A stretch of DNA of 33,786 nucleotides from Clostridiales bacterium (GTDB taxonomy: Bacteria; Bacillota; Limnochordia; Darwinibacteriales; B1SED10-159): contig PUOC01000011.1 in the NCBI GenBank assembly GCA_003551965.1, forward strand, positions 1 to 33,786. Reading direction: 5' to 3'. The notes beneath the pieces are model-generated. The model worked only from the letters and a program-made list of their open reading frames with translations. It did not search any database and had not been told where the DNA came from. A program made the position numbers and the translations under genes. How positions within the stretch are numbered: the stretch's first letter is position 1; each line of letters starts with the position of its first letter. Positions 8,295 to 16,347 of the stretch are shown piece by piece.

Positions 8295-11200
8295 GTGAGG
8301 ATTACCCGGCGAAGCTTTTTGAAAATAGGCGCCGCGACAGCAGCCTCCGCGTCGCTGAGCGGTTTAGGGTGGCCGCATGCGGCAGATGCATCCCAGAATC
8401 GATTGCGCATTCGCTACACCAAAGAATTTCACACCATCTGCACTTTCTGCGGTGTGGGATGCGGCATCATCTGTCACGTTCGAGACGGGGTCATCATAAA
8501 CACCGAAGGCGATCCCGACCATCCCATCAACGAAGGGACGCTCTGCAGCAAGGGAAGCTCCATCAGCAATATCTCGTACGTCTTCGACGAAGCGGGACGG
8601 CCGAAAGTGAATCCGAAGCGGCTGACCAAGGTTCTATATCGGGAGCCAGGCGGTGACAGTTATCAGGAAAAAGAGTGGGATTGGGCTTTAGATGCTATTG
8701 CCCGGCGGATCAAAGAAACCCGTGATGCCACCTTTGAAGTAGCGGCCACGGTCGGGGATAGGGAGGTGACGGTGAATCGAACACCCGCCATTGGATGGCT
8801 GGGGAGTGCTTTCTGCACGGGGGAGGAAAACTATTTATTCCACAAAATGGCCAGGGCCATTGGCGTTATTAGGATGGATCACTGTGCCCGGTTATGACAC
8901 TCTTCCACGGTCGCCGGTCTGGGCGCCACGTTTGGAAGAGGATGTATGACCAACCATTGGATTGACTATCAGCACAGCGACGTAATCATGGCCATAGGCG
9001 GCAATACTGCCGAGAACCATCCAGTTTCTATGAAATGGATTGAGCGCGCCCGGGAGAACAAAGGAGCGAAATTGATCTGTGTTGATCCCCGGTTCACACG
9101 TACAGCAGCGGTCTCAGACCTGCACGTGCCACTGCGGCCGGGCACGAACACAGCCTATTTGGGCGGTTTGATTCGCTACATCCTGGAGAACGAACTCTAC
9201 CATGAAGAGTATGTCCGCAGCTACACCAATGCTCCGTTCTTAATCCAAGGCGATTTCGGTTTTGATGCACTGACGGGTCTCTTTTCCGGTATCGAGGATG
9301 ATCCGCTGCGCAGTGCCAAACGATACGATCGCTCATCATGGCAGTACCAGAAAGACGAACATGGACATGATGCTGCCGATACCTCCATGCAGTCGCCCGA
9401 CTGCGTGCTGCAGCTGCTGCGAAAGCACTATGCCGATTATACAGTGGACAAGATTGCAGAGATTATCGGGTGTGACCGGGACGTGCTCGAAGAGTCCTAC
9501 CGTCTTTTTGCCACCACGGGAAAGCCCGGTAAAGCCGGGAATATTCTGTATGCCATGGGAATTACGCAGTTTACCCATGGGGCACAGAATGTTAGAGCTA
9601 TCGGCATCATCCAATCGCTACTGGGAAACATGGGTTTAGCAGGCGGAGGTGTCAATGCGCAACGAGGCCAGTCCAATGTGCAGGGTGCGACGGATATGGC
9701 CATACTCTATCACATAATGCCCGGTTATCTGGGCACTCCCCAACAGGCCCATCACGCCAGCCTCGCTGACTACCTGAGTCAGGAAACGCCCGAGGCCGGT
9801 TGGTGGACCAACAAACCCAAGTATTTTGTCAGCCTGCTGAAGGCGTTTTTCGGCAGGCATGCCGTGGAAGACAACGAGTTTGGTTACCAGTGGCTTCCCA
9901 AACTCGACGGCAACGACCATTCCCATATTGCCATGTACAAGTCCATGGCGGAAGGGGACATGGAAGGGTTGATCTGCTGGGCGGACAATCCGGCGGTGTC
10001 CGGTCCGACAGCAAGCGATAAACGTCGGTATACGGCCAACCTTAAGTGGCTGGTGTCCGTCGATCTCTTTGAAACCGAGACAGCTTCGTTTTGGAAAGAA
10101 ACGGGCAAGAACCCAGAGGACATTGACACGGAAGTATTCGTGCTTCCAGCGGCGGCATCGTATGAACGAGCAGGAAACAAGGCGAACAGCGGCCGCTGGA
10201 TTCAATGGCAGTGGAAGGTTCAAGATGCACCGGGAGAGTGTCAGTCGGATCTCTGGATTGTCAACGAGTTGTTTAAGCGCCTGCGGGATCTCTATGCCGA
10301 AGAGGGTGGTACGGTACCAGAGCCTATCGTCAACATGGCGTGGCAGTATGATGACAGCGGCGGGCAGATCGACATTGTGAAGGTCTGCCAAGAGATAAAC
10401 GGCTTCCACGTTGACAGCGGCAGCCTCGTCGAAAATTTCTTGGCACTACAGGATGACGGGTCCACGGCCTGCGGCAACTGGCTGTATAGCGGCTATTACA
10501 ATGATCTGAATAAGCCGCCGTGCCAGCGCCGGGAGCCGGAAACCGAAGGCATTGGCTCCCATCTGCAGTGGGCCTACGCATGGCCTCTCAACCGCCGTAT
10601 TGTGTATAATCGCTGTTCTGCTGACCCCGAGGGCAAACCTTGGAATCCAGATGTCCCCCAAGTTTGGTGGGATGATCAAACTTGGGAGTGGAAAGGCCAT
10701 GATGTGCCGGATTTCAATACCGGCCTGACACCGATTAATTCCAGCAGAGCTCCCTTTATCATGCTTCCCGAGGGCAAGGCGCGGCTGTTTTCCGCTTTTC
10801 TCAGTGACGGTCCATTGCCTTCGCACTACGAGCCAGCGGACAGTCCTACAGCCAACCTTCTCTACCCTGAAGCAAGCTTTAATCCCATCAGCCAGCGGTT
10901 CTACGAAAACCATGTGGTGGAAACGGATGCCGATAGAGAGAAGTATCCGCACGTGCTTACGACCTACAGGGTCGTGGAGCACTACCAAACAGGCATCATG
11001 ACCCGTAACATGCCGTGGTTGAACGAAATGATGCCTGAACTGTTCGTAGAAATCGATGAAGAGCTGGCGGCGGAATTAGGGATTGATAATGGCTGCCGGG
11101 TGGCCATTACGAGTAAACGGCTGGAAAACCAAGCCGGCATTGAGGCAAAGGCATGTGTAACACAGCGGCTGCGTCCTATGATGGTTAACGGGCGGAAGGT

Positions 11201-11351
11201 TCACGTGGTGGGTATGCCCTTCCACTGGGGATTCATGGGAATGAATAAGGGAGCGGTGGCCAATGATCTGACGCCATCCGTTGGTGATCCTAACACTACG
11301 ATCCCTGAGTTCAAGGCCTCTCTTTGCAGCATAAGGAGGTGCGATGAATGA
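8295..11351 (+). CDS. fdhA: Formate dehydrogenase catalytic subunit, selenocysteine-containing, Tat-exported
   Basis: Molybdo/tungstopterin enzyme oxidising formate to CO2. The gene reads through an in-frame TGA (8895-8897) as selenocysteine 201 and gives 1018 residues, like E. coli FdnG (1015, Sec196). The context DHCARL-Sec-HSSTVAGLGATFGRG matches FdnG DHQARV-Sec-HGPTVASLAPTFGRG. A twin-arginine signal (RRSFLK, residues 5-10, then a hydrophobic stretch and an Ala-rich cleavage region) indicates export. The [4Fe-4S] ligands are C49, C52, C56 and C84, followed by the SKG lysine. The bis-MGD domains and the C-terminal dinucleotide-binding domain are intact. GTG 8295 has AGGAGG 8 nt upstream. 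The stop overlaps the fdhB start (ATGA), so the subunits are translationally coupled. A standard gene finder would split it at the TGA. Confidence 0.96.
8895..8897 (+). other. Selenocysteine UGA codon of formate dehydrogenase
   Basis: TGA in frame between two ORFs that together align end to end with FdnG. It replaces the active-site Sec/Cys ligand of Mo/W and is followed by His, as in known enzymes. The two flanking frames are the same frame, so no frameshift is needed. Confidence 0.95.
8909..8927 (+). promoter_or_regulatory. Bacterial SECIS element of fdhA
   Basis: Stem GGT-(bulged C)-GCC paired with GGC-GCC (with one U-G pair), closing an apical loop that contains GGTCTG. It starts 11 nt after the UGA, as in E. 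coli fdhF, which has the same plan (GGU, bulged U, GC, loop AGGUCU). The GGUC loop and the bulged pyrimidine are the SelB-binding features. Confidence 0.88.
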
Positions 11352-12151
11352 GAAGCCAGATCTGTCTGATTGACACCTCCAAGTGTATAGGCTGCCGTGC
11401 CTGCCAATCAGCCTGTAAACAATGGAACCAGTTGCCGGCGGAAAGCACCACATTCCAGGGCAGCTACGAAAATCCACCATATTTTTCCTGCATGACCTGG
11501 ACGAAGGTGGTGTTTCGAGAGCACAACGACAATGGCCGCACTAGCTGGTATATGTCGAAGCAGGGATGTATGCACTGCACAGACGCGGCCTGTATTCTGG
11601 CCTGCCCGACAGGGGCCATTCATCACACGGATCATGAAACGGTGGCCATTAATGAAATAAAATGTATTGGCTGCAACTACTGTGCTGCTGCCTGTGCGTT
11701 TCGGGTGATCGGGTTCGATCGCAGTGCCAATTTCGCCAAGAAATGCACCTTCTGTTATGAACGGATCAGAAGCGGATTGAAACCTGCCTGCACGTCCGCC
11801 TGCCCCACGGGCTCTCTGGTGTTTGGAGAAGAACGGACCATCATCAGGCAAGCACAGGACCGAATCGAACAGCTGCGTGCCAATGGCCGGTCACAAGCTA
11901 GGATATACGGGCTCAATGAGGTGCAGGGAACGGCGATGCTGTACGTCTTGGAAGACTTCCCCGATCGATACGGCCTCCCAGCCGATCCTTCGGTCCCTAT
12001 TCAGACCCGAATTTGGAATGCCATCTACGGGCCGCTTCGGATTGCCGTTGTGTTGGCGGTTACGTTCAGTCTCTGGGCCAACTTCAACAAAAACCGCGAA
12101 TTGGACGAAGGGAAGGCATCACGCCAGGATGCGGGAGGTGGGAAGCGATGA
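11348..12151 (+). CDS. fdhB: Formate dehydrogenase iron-sulfur (beta) subunit with C-terminal membrane anchor
   Basis: 267-residue electron-transfer subunit of the FdnH/FdoH type. Sixteen cysteines form four [4Fe-4S] sites: C13/16/19/23, C74/77/82/86, C106/109/112/116 and C133/136/148/152. A single hydrophobic helix (about 227-246, YGPLRIAVVLAVTFSLW) near the C terminus is the family's membrane anchor; the Fe-S domain is exported together with FdhA through the catalytic subunit's Tat signal. AAGGAGGT lies 6 nt before the ATG, which overlaps the fdhA stop, and the TGA stop overlaps the next start by 4 nt. In FdnGHI the next gene would be the cytochrome b FdnI; here it is rnfC. Confidence 0.94.
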   Translation: MRSQICLIDTSKCIGCRACQSACKQWNQLPAESTTFQGSYENPPYFSCMTWTKVVFREHNDNGRTSWYMSKQGCMHCTDAACILACPTGAIHHTDHETVAINEIKCIGCNYCAAACAFRVIGFDRSANFAKKCTFCYERIRSGLKPACTSACPTGSLVFGEERTIIRQAQDRIEQLRANGRSQARIYGLNEVQGTAMLYVLEDFPDRYGLPADPSVPIQTRIWNAIYGPLRIAVVLAVTFSLWANFNKNRELDEGKASRQDAGGGKR

Positions 12152-13464
12152 CCATCAGGCATTTTCTGGGCGGTCTGCGAGTTCCGCATTACAAGACCTT
12201 TACGGAAGAGAAGTTCATTGAAGCCGTCGCTGCACCGTCGGAACTGGTGATCCCGCTCCAGCAGCACATTGGTGCTCCCTGCAGTGCCTTAGTGGAAGTG
12301 GGCGATACGGTGCAGGCGGGTCAGAAAATCGGCGAACCAACCGGTTTTGTCAGTGCTCCCGTGCATGCCAGCTTGTCCGGCCGGGTCAGCGCTGTGGAAA
12401 GCCGCCGCACACATTCAGGGCAGGAGGCCCTTTGCGTAGTCATTGACGTCGACAGTGAGCAGGTGCCGCGGCGTGCGCCAGAAAACCGCTCGAGTAACCT
12501 GACAAGGGAAGACATTATCACTGCGGTTCGAGATGCCGGGGTTGTAGGAATGGGCGGAGCTGGATTTCCCACCGCGGTCAAACTGCAGCCTCCTGCGGAC
12601 AAACCCGTTGATACTGTGATCCTCAACGGGTGTGAATGTGAGCCTTATTTGACATGCGATCACCGTATGATGGTGGAAATGCCGGAACAGATTCTCCAAG
12701 GAGCATCATATATTCGCCAAGCCCTAGATGCAGAGACAGTCTTGGTCTGTGTGGAAGATAATAAGAAGGACGCCATCGATGCTCTGCGGGCAAAGAATAC
12801 GGATCAGCAGACGCAGATTTTGAAAGTGCCTACGAAATATCCCCAGGGTGCGGAAAAGCAGCTGATCAAGGCCGCCACAGGCCGTGAAGTTCCTCCCCAG
12901 GGACTGCCCTTTGAGGTCGGCGTCGTTGTGCAGAATGTGGGTACCGCTGCCGCGGTCTGTGATGCTGTCGAATACGGCAGGCCCCTCCTGGAACGTGTGG
13001 TAACCGTCACCGGCCAGAATTTGGCTGAGCCCAAGAATCTTCGTATTCCCATCGGTACCCTGCTGTCCCATGTCATTGAACAGTGCGGCGGGATGAAGGA
13101 AAACCCGGCGAAGGTTATTGTGGGCGGGCCTATGACCGGTGCCGCTCAGGCTGACTTGTCAGTTCCCGTGACAAAGGCGGTGACTGGGATAACAGTGCTA
13201 GGCCCGGCCATGGCGGTCAGCGACAGGGAGTACGATCACTGCGTGCGCTGCGGCCGTTGCGTGGACAAATGTCCGATGCTGTTGTACCCCAATCAGATCA
13301 GTGTTTTCTGTGAAGCCAATCTCATTGAGCGGGCGCGGCAGTGGAACACCATGGACTGCATTGAGTGCGGCATCTGCGCCTTCGTCTGTCCAGCACAAAG
13401 GCCTATCGTCCGGTTTGTGCAGGAGATGAAACCGCAGATTCAAGCAGCACAGCGATCTTCGTAG
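12148..13464 (+). CDS. rnfC: RnfC-like electron transport subunit (NADH/FMN and two 4Fe-4S sites)
   Basis: 438-residue RnfC homologue; in Rnf complexes this cytoplasmic peripheral subunit exchanges electrons with NAD(H). ATG 12148 forms an ATGA overlap with fdhB; an upstream extension of the frame to 12013 is only overlap. The N-terminal barrel-sandwich domain (about 30-100) is followed by the Complex I 51K-like nucleotide/FMN domain (GMGGAGFPT at 134-142, LNGCECEPYLTCDHRMM at 159-175), an SLBB-like part, and two [4Fe-4S] motifs (C365/368/371/375 and C404/407/410/414). All RnfC parts are present, so it should be functional. Its place directly behind a formate dehydrogenase, coupled by overlap, suggests it is that enzyme's NAD-reactive module. 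Full-length RnfC proteins are often a little longer at the C terminus. Confidence 0.9.
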   Translation: MTIRHFLGGLRVPHYKTFTEEKFIEAVAAPSELVIPLQQHIGAPCSALVEVGDTVQAGQKIGEPTGFVSAPVHASLSGRVSAVESRRTHSGQEALCVVIDVDSEQVPRRAPENRSSNLTREDIITAVRDAGVVGMGGAGFPTAVKLQPPADKPVDTVILNGCECEPYLTCDHRMMVEMPEQILQGASYIRQALDAETVLVCVEDNKKDAIDALRAKNTDQQTQILKVPTKYPQGAEKQLIKAATGREVPPQGLPFEVGVVVQNVGTAAAVCDAVEYGRPLLERVVTVTGQNLAEPKNLRIPIGTLLSHVIEQCGGMKENPAKVIVGGPMTGAAQADLSVPVTKAVTGITVLGPAMAVSDREYDHCVRCGRCVDKCPMLLYPNQISVFCEANLIERARQWNTMDCIECGICAFVCPAQRPIVRFVQEMKPQIQAAQRSS

Positions 13465-13495
13465 GCGGCAACCGTTTTGAAAGGAGGCTGATCCG

Positions 13496-14470
13496 GTGAA
13501 AGGCGATGCAGACTTGGTCGTTTCGTCTGCTCCGCATCTGCGTGACAGACAGACTGTAGGACTGGCAATGCGCGATGTTTTCGTAGCGCTTATGCCGGTA
13601 ACGGCCGTTTCTATCTATTACTTCCATTGGAATGCGCTGTTTCTCATAAGCGTGTGCTTGCTGACCGCCGTATTGACAGAGGTTCTGTTTCGGCGGATGA
13701 TGAAGAAAGAACCAACACTCTATGATTGGAGCGCTGTGTTAACCGGGTTGTTTGTGGCCATGCTGTTCCCAGCCACAACGCCATGGTGGAAGGCGGCCCT
13801 GGCCGTGTTTATCGGGGTTGGCTTTGCCAAAGAACTAGCCGGCGGATTGGGTCGAAACCGCTTCAACCCGGCGCTGTTTGGATTGGTGGCTCTCATGTTA
13901 TTGGCCCCGTTGGTGGCGCTTCTGGATGAGCAGTTTGCCTCGCTGTATGTCAGTTTTGGTACAGTGGATGTCCTGACCCAAGCAACGCCCTTGGCCATGC
14001 TTCACCAAGGGATGGAGATGCCCAGCTATGGACGATTGCTGACGGCATTTCCCGGAGGAGCTTTAGGTGAAACATCACCGCTGTTTTTGCTGATAGGGGC
14101 AGCTTATCTATTTTTCCGCGGTCACCTAAACTGGAGGATTCCGGCGTCGATTTTGATTACCGTTGCAGCACTGACCACGGCCCTTGGCCAGAATCCTATC
14201 CAACATCTGTTGGTGGGGAGTCTTCCGCTGGGAGCATTTTTCATGGCCACCGATTGGGTGACCAGTCCGTTTACCAATAAGGGGAAGTACGTATTTGGCA
14301 TCTGCATTGGTATAGGGGTGGTGATGTTTCGGCTCGGCTTATCTCCCACTGAAGGAGTGGCGTACTCCATTTTGATCATGAACGGTTTTGTACCCATGAT
14401 TGAGCGCTGGACCCTCAGACCGCAGTTTGGACGCCACAGCCGTAGTGCAGTCAGTGCAGCAGAAAGATAG
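13496..14470 (+). CDS. rnfD: RnfD-like membrane flavoprotein subunit
   Basis: 324-residue polytopic membrane protein of the NqrB/RnfD family with about nine to ten hydrophobic helices. It keeps the GGLGRNRFNPALFG motif (116-129) and the covalent FMN site: VDVLTQATPL, where Thr164 corresponds to the Thr in the (S/T)xAT motif that binds FMN by phosphoester at the outer face of the membrane. GTG 13496 has AAAGGAGG about 10 nt upstream and lies 31 bp after rnfC. A strong terminator follows (14501-14530), so the operon ends here; rnfG, rnfE, rnfA and rnfB are not in the window. I infer that RnfD anchors RnfC to the formate dehydrogenase. Confidence 0.92.
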   Translation: MKGDADLVVSSAPHLRDRQTVGLAMRDVFVALMPVTAVSIYYFHWNALFLISVCLLTAVLTEVLFRRMMKKEPTLYDWSAVLTGLFVAMLFPATTPWWKAALAVFIGVGFAKELAGGLGRNRFNPALFGLVALMLLAPLVALLDEQFASLYVSFGTVDVLTQATPLAMLHQGMEMPSYGRLLTAFPGGALGETSPLFLLIGAAYLFFRGHLNWRIPASILITVAALTTALGQNPIQHLLVGSLPLGAFFMATDWVTSPFTNKGKYVFGICIGIGVVMFRLGLSPTEGVAYSILIMNGFVPMIERWTLRPQFGRHSRSAVSAAER

Positions 14471-14500
14471 CCGCCGAGGTGCGGCAGTGGAAACACACGG

Positions 14501-14530
14501 GGTGCCCTGGCAGACGGGCACCTCTTTTTT
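14501..14530 (+). terminator. Intrinsic terminator of the fdhE-fdhAB-rnfCD operon
   Basis: GGTGCC (14501-14506) pairs with GGCACC (14517-14522), followed by TC and a T6 run (14525-14530). It lies 30 bp after the rnfD stop. Confidence 0.85.
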
Positions 14531-14582
14531 CTGGTGTTTCACCGGCGCGGGACGCACCCATTCCTGACAGAGGCTTTTTTGC

Positions 14583-14764
14583 TTGGTTAAACTTGGAGGA
14601 ACTTAAGAACACTGGCGATTCTATAACCAAACGCAGTAACTGTGCCCCGGGAGAAGGAACCGGGGGCCTCTCTCCGGAAATAGGGAATGCGGCGATCACG
14701 TGGTGAACTAGGAGCTGCACCGCTCTTGTTGGATTCGCGAGGGTCCTCTTGGAGCGGTTTGTGC
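14583..14764 (+). promoter_or_regulatory. Structured leader upstream of the Fe-S protein gene
   Basis: Three helices can form: TTGGTTA (14583-14589) with TAACCAA (14624-14630); GCCCCGG (14644-14650) with CCGGGGGC (14660-14667, one bulge); and GCACCGCTC (14717-14725) with GAGCGG-TTTG-TGC (14752-14764). The last stem would bury the Shine-Dalgarno GGAG (14751-14754) of the ATG at 14766. I did not recognise a known riboswitch class. Confidence 0.4.
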
Positions 14765-14765
14765 A

Positions 14766-16076
14766 ATGTTGAAAACGCTGCTGCTGACACAAGGCGCATT
14801 TTATGACGGGAGAGGGGCCAACTTGGCACATCGTACAGCAAAAGGTGCATATAAGCAGTTGCAGGAGAGGTTGAACCGGTTCCCCCAGGGTGCTCCACCC
14901 TCGGATACCTTATATGAAATTCTTCGCATGTTGTTTGCAGAGAAAGAAGCTGCCCTGGTGGCGCAGCTTCCCATAAAGCCGTTTTCGGCGCTGACAGCAG
15001 CCAAAATCTGGGGCATGAAGCAGGCCGAGGCCGAGAAAGTCTTAGACACACTGGCGCGGCGAGCGGTCTTATTGGACACGTACGACGGCAGAACAAAGCG
15101 ATACACGCTGCCGCCTCCCATGGCCGGATTTTTCGAGTTTTCCTTGATGCGCACGCGGGGAGACGTTGACCAAGCGCTGCTCGCAGACCTACTCTATCAG
15201 TACCTGAATGTGGAAGAAGAGTTTGTTCGCGATCTGTTTCTCGGCAGTGAGACCAAATTGGGTAGAGTGTTTGTACAAGAAGAGGCGCTGACCCACGACA
15301 ATACCATTCATATTCTTGACTTTGAGCGGGCCAGCCATGTCATCGAAGAGGCAAACCATATTGGGATCAGTATGTGCTACTGCCGCCACAAACAGGAGCA
15401 TCTCGGGAGGGCATGCCATGCGCCTATGGATATCTGCATGACGTTTAACAATACCGCAACGTCACTGATCCGGCATGAATACGCTAGAAGGGTCGATGCA
15501 TCGGAATGCTTGGAACTGCTGCATTGCGCCTACGAAAACAATCTGGTGCAGTGCGGTGAAAACGTGCAGGAAAACGTGGCTTTCATCTGCAACTGCTGCG
15601 GCTGCTGCTGTGAAGCGATGATAGCAGCGCAGAAGTTCGGTATATTGCAACCGGTGGAAACCACGCACTTCCTTCCGAACGTGAAAGACGACATATGTTC
15701 CGGTTGCGGCCGCTGTGCGAATGCCTGTCCCATCGCTGCCATATCCTGTGACGGAGGGAATGCCGCAGTTGATGAACGGGTTTGCTTAGGCTGCGGCGTT
15801 TGCGTACGCGCCTGTTTGGCGGGTGCTTTGGTGCTTCGGCGGCGGGACAAAGAGGTCATAACACCGGTCAATTCTGTTCACCGGGTTGTCTTAATGGCCA
15901 TCGAAAAGGGCAAACTCCAGCACTTGATATTTGACAAGCAGGCATTCGCTAGCCACCGGGCAATGGCAGCGGTTATCGGCGTCATTCTTCGTCTGCCGCC
16001 GATAAAGCAGGCCATGGCCAGTCGCCAGATGAAGTCCGTCTATCTACAGCGGCTGATCCGAAAATTTACGCCGTAG
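14766..16076 (+). CDS. 4Fe-4S dicluster protein with N-terminal winged-helix-like region
   Basis: 436 residues with two ferredoxin motifs (C311/314/317/321 and C340/343/346/350), a CNCCGCCC run (C275-C282) and an earlier set (C204, C206, C217, C224: MCYCRH...CHAPMDIC). The N-terminal part (about 45-120) looks like a winged helix: a helical region (ALTAAKIWGMKQAEAEKVLDTLARRAVL) followed by a short basic wing (DTYDGRTKRYTLPPP). Ferredoxin-like proteins of this design occur in anaerobes; I know of no proven function. Possible roles are redox sensing or electron transfer; no catalytic domain is recognised. It stands alone between the FDH operon terminator and the MATE gene and may be controlled by the leader upstream. 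The ATG has GGAG 11 nt before it. Confidence 0.8.
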   Translation: MLKTLLLTQGAFYDGRGANLAHRTAKGAYKQLQERLNRFPQGAPPSDTLYEILRMLFAEKEAALVAQLPIKPFSALTAAKIWGMKQAEAEKVLDTLARRAVLLDTYDGRTKRYTLPPPMAGFFEFSLMRTRGDVDQALLADLLYQYLNVEEEFVRDLFLGSETKLGRVFVQEEALTHDNTIHILDFERASHVIEEANHIGISMCYCRHKQEHLGRACHAPMDICMTFNNTATSLIRHEYARRVDASECLELLHCAYENNLVQCGENVQENVAFICNCCGCCCEAMIAAQKFGILQPVETTHFLPNVKDDICSGCGRCANACPIAAISCDGGNAAVDERVCLGCGVCVRACLAGALVLRRRDKEVITPVNSVHRVVLMAIEKGKLQHLIFDKQAFASHRAMAAVIGVILRLPPIKQAMASRQMKSVYLQRLIRKFTP

Positions 16077-16215
16077 TGGGCATTTCGATTTCTTCCTATA
16101 GGCTCTGCTAGACTCTGCGTTCTGCTCTGCCCCACAATGTCCGGAGCGGTGACGATGTGGCAGCGGATCATGCAGGCCATGCTTCGATGGCATTGAAGAT
16201 ATCGAGGATTGTCCA

Positions 16216-16340
16216 AACAGCGCTGGCCGTTGGCCTAGTTCCTTCTGGCAGCGCCTGCCGAAAGAAGGCCAGACATGGGTGTTGCATTTGAACGAGTGGG
16301 ATCGGTTCTGCAGCCGATGCCGCAGAGGCGGTGTTTTTTT
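16216..16340 (+). promoter_or_regulatory. Structured leader with terminator/attenuator just before the MATE gene
   Basis: This lies in the 260-base gap 16077-16338. CCTTCTGGC (16241-16249) pairs with GCC-gaa-AGAAGG (16257-16268), ATCGG (16301-16305) with CCGAT (16314-16318), and GCCGC (16319-16323) with GCGGT (16328-16332), the last followed by G and T7 (16334-16340). CTGCAG/GCAG alternatives across 16308-16325 exclude the last two stems, as in an attenuator. It may instead simply be the terminator of the upstream Fe-S gene. Nothing else is seen in the gap. Confidence 0.4.
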
Positions 16341-16347
16341 GTCAAAG

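Noticed and set aside
8295-8897. fdhA as two separate genes or a pseudogene broken by a stop
   Set aside because: The flanking frames are the same frame, the TGA lies at the conserved Sec position, and a SECIS-like hairpin follows at the standard distance.
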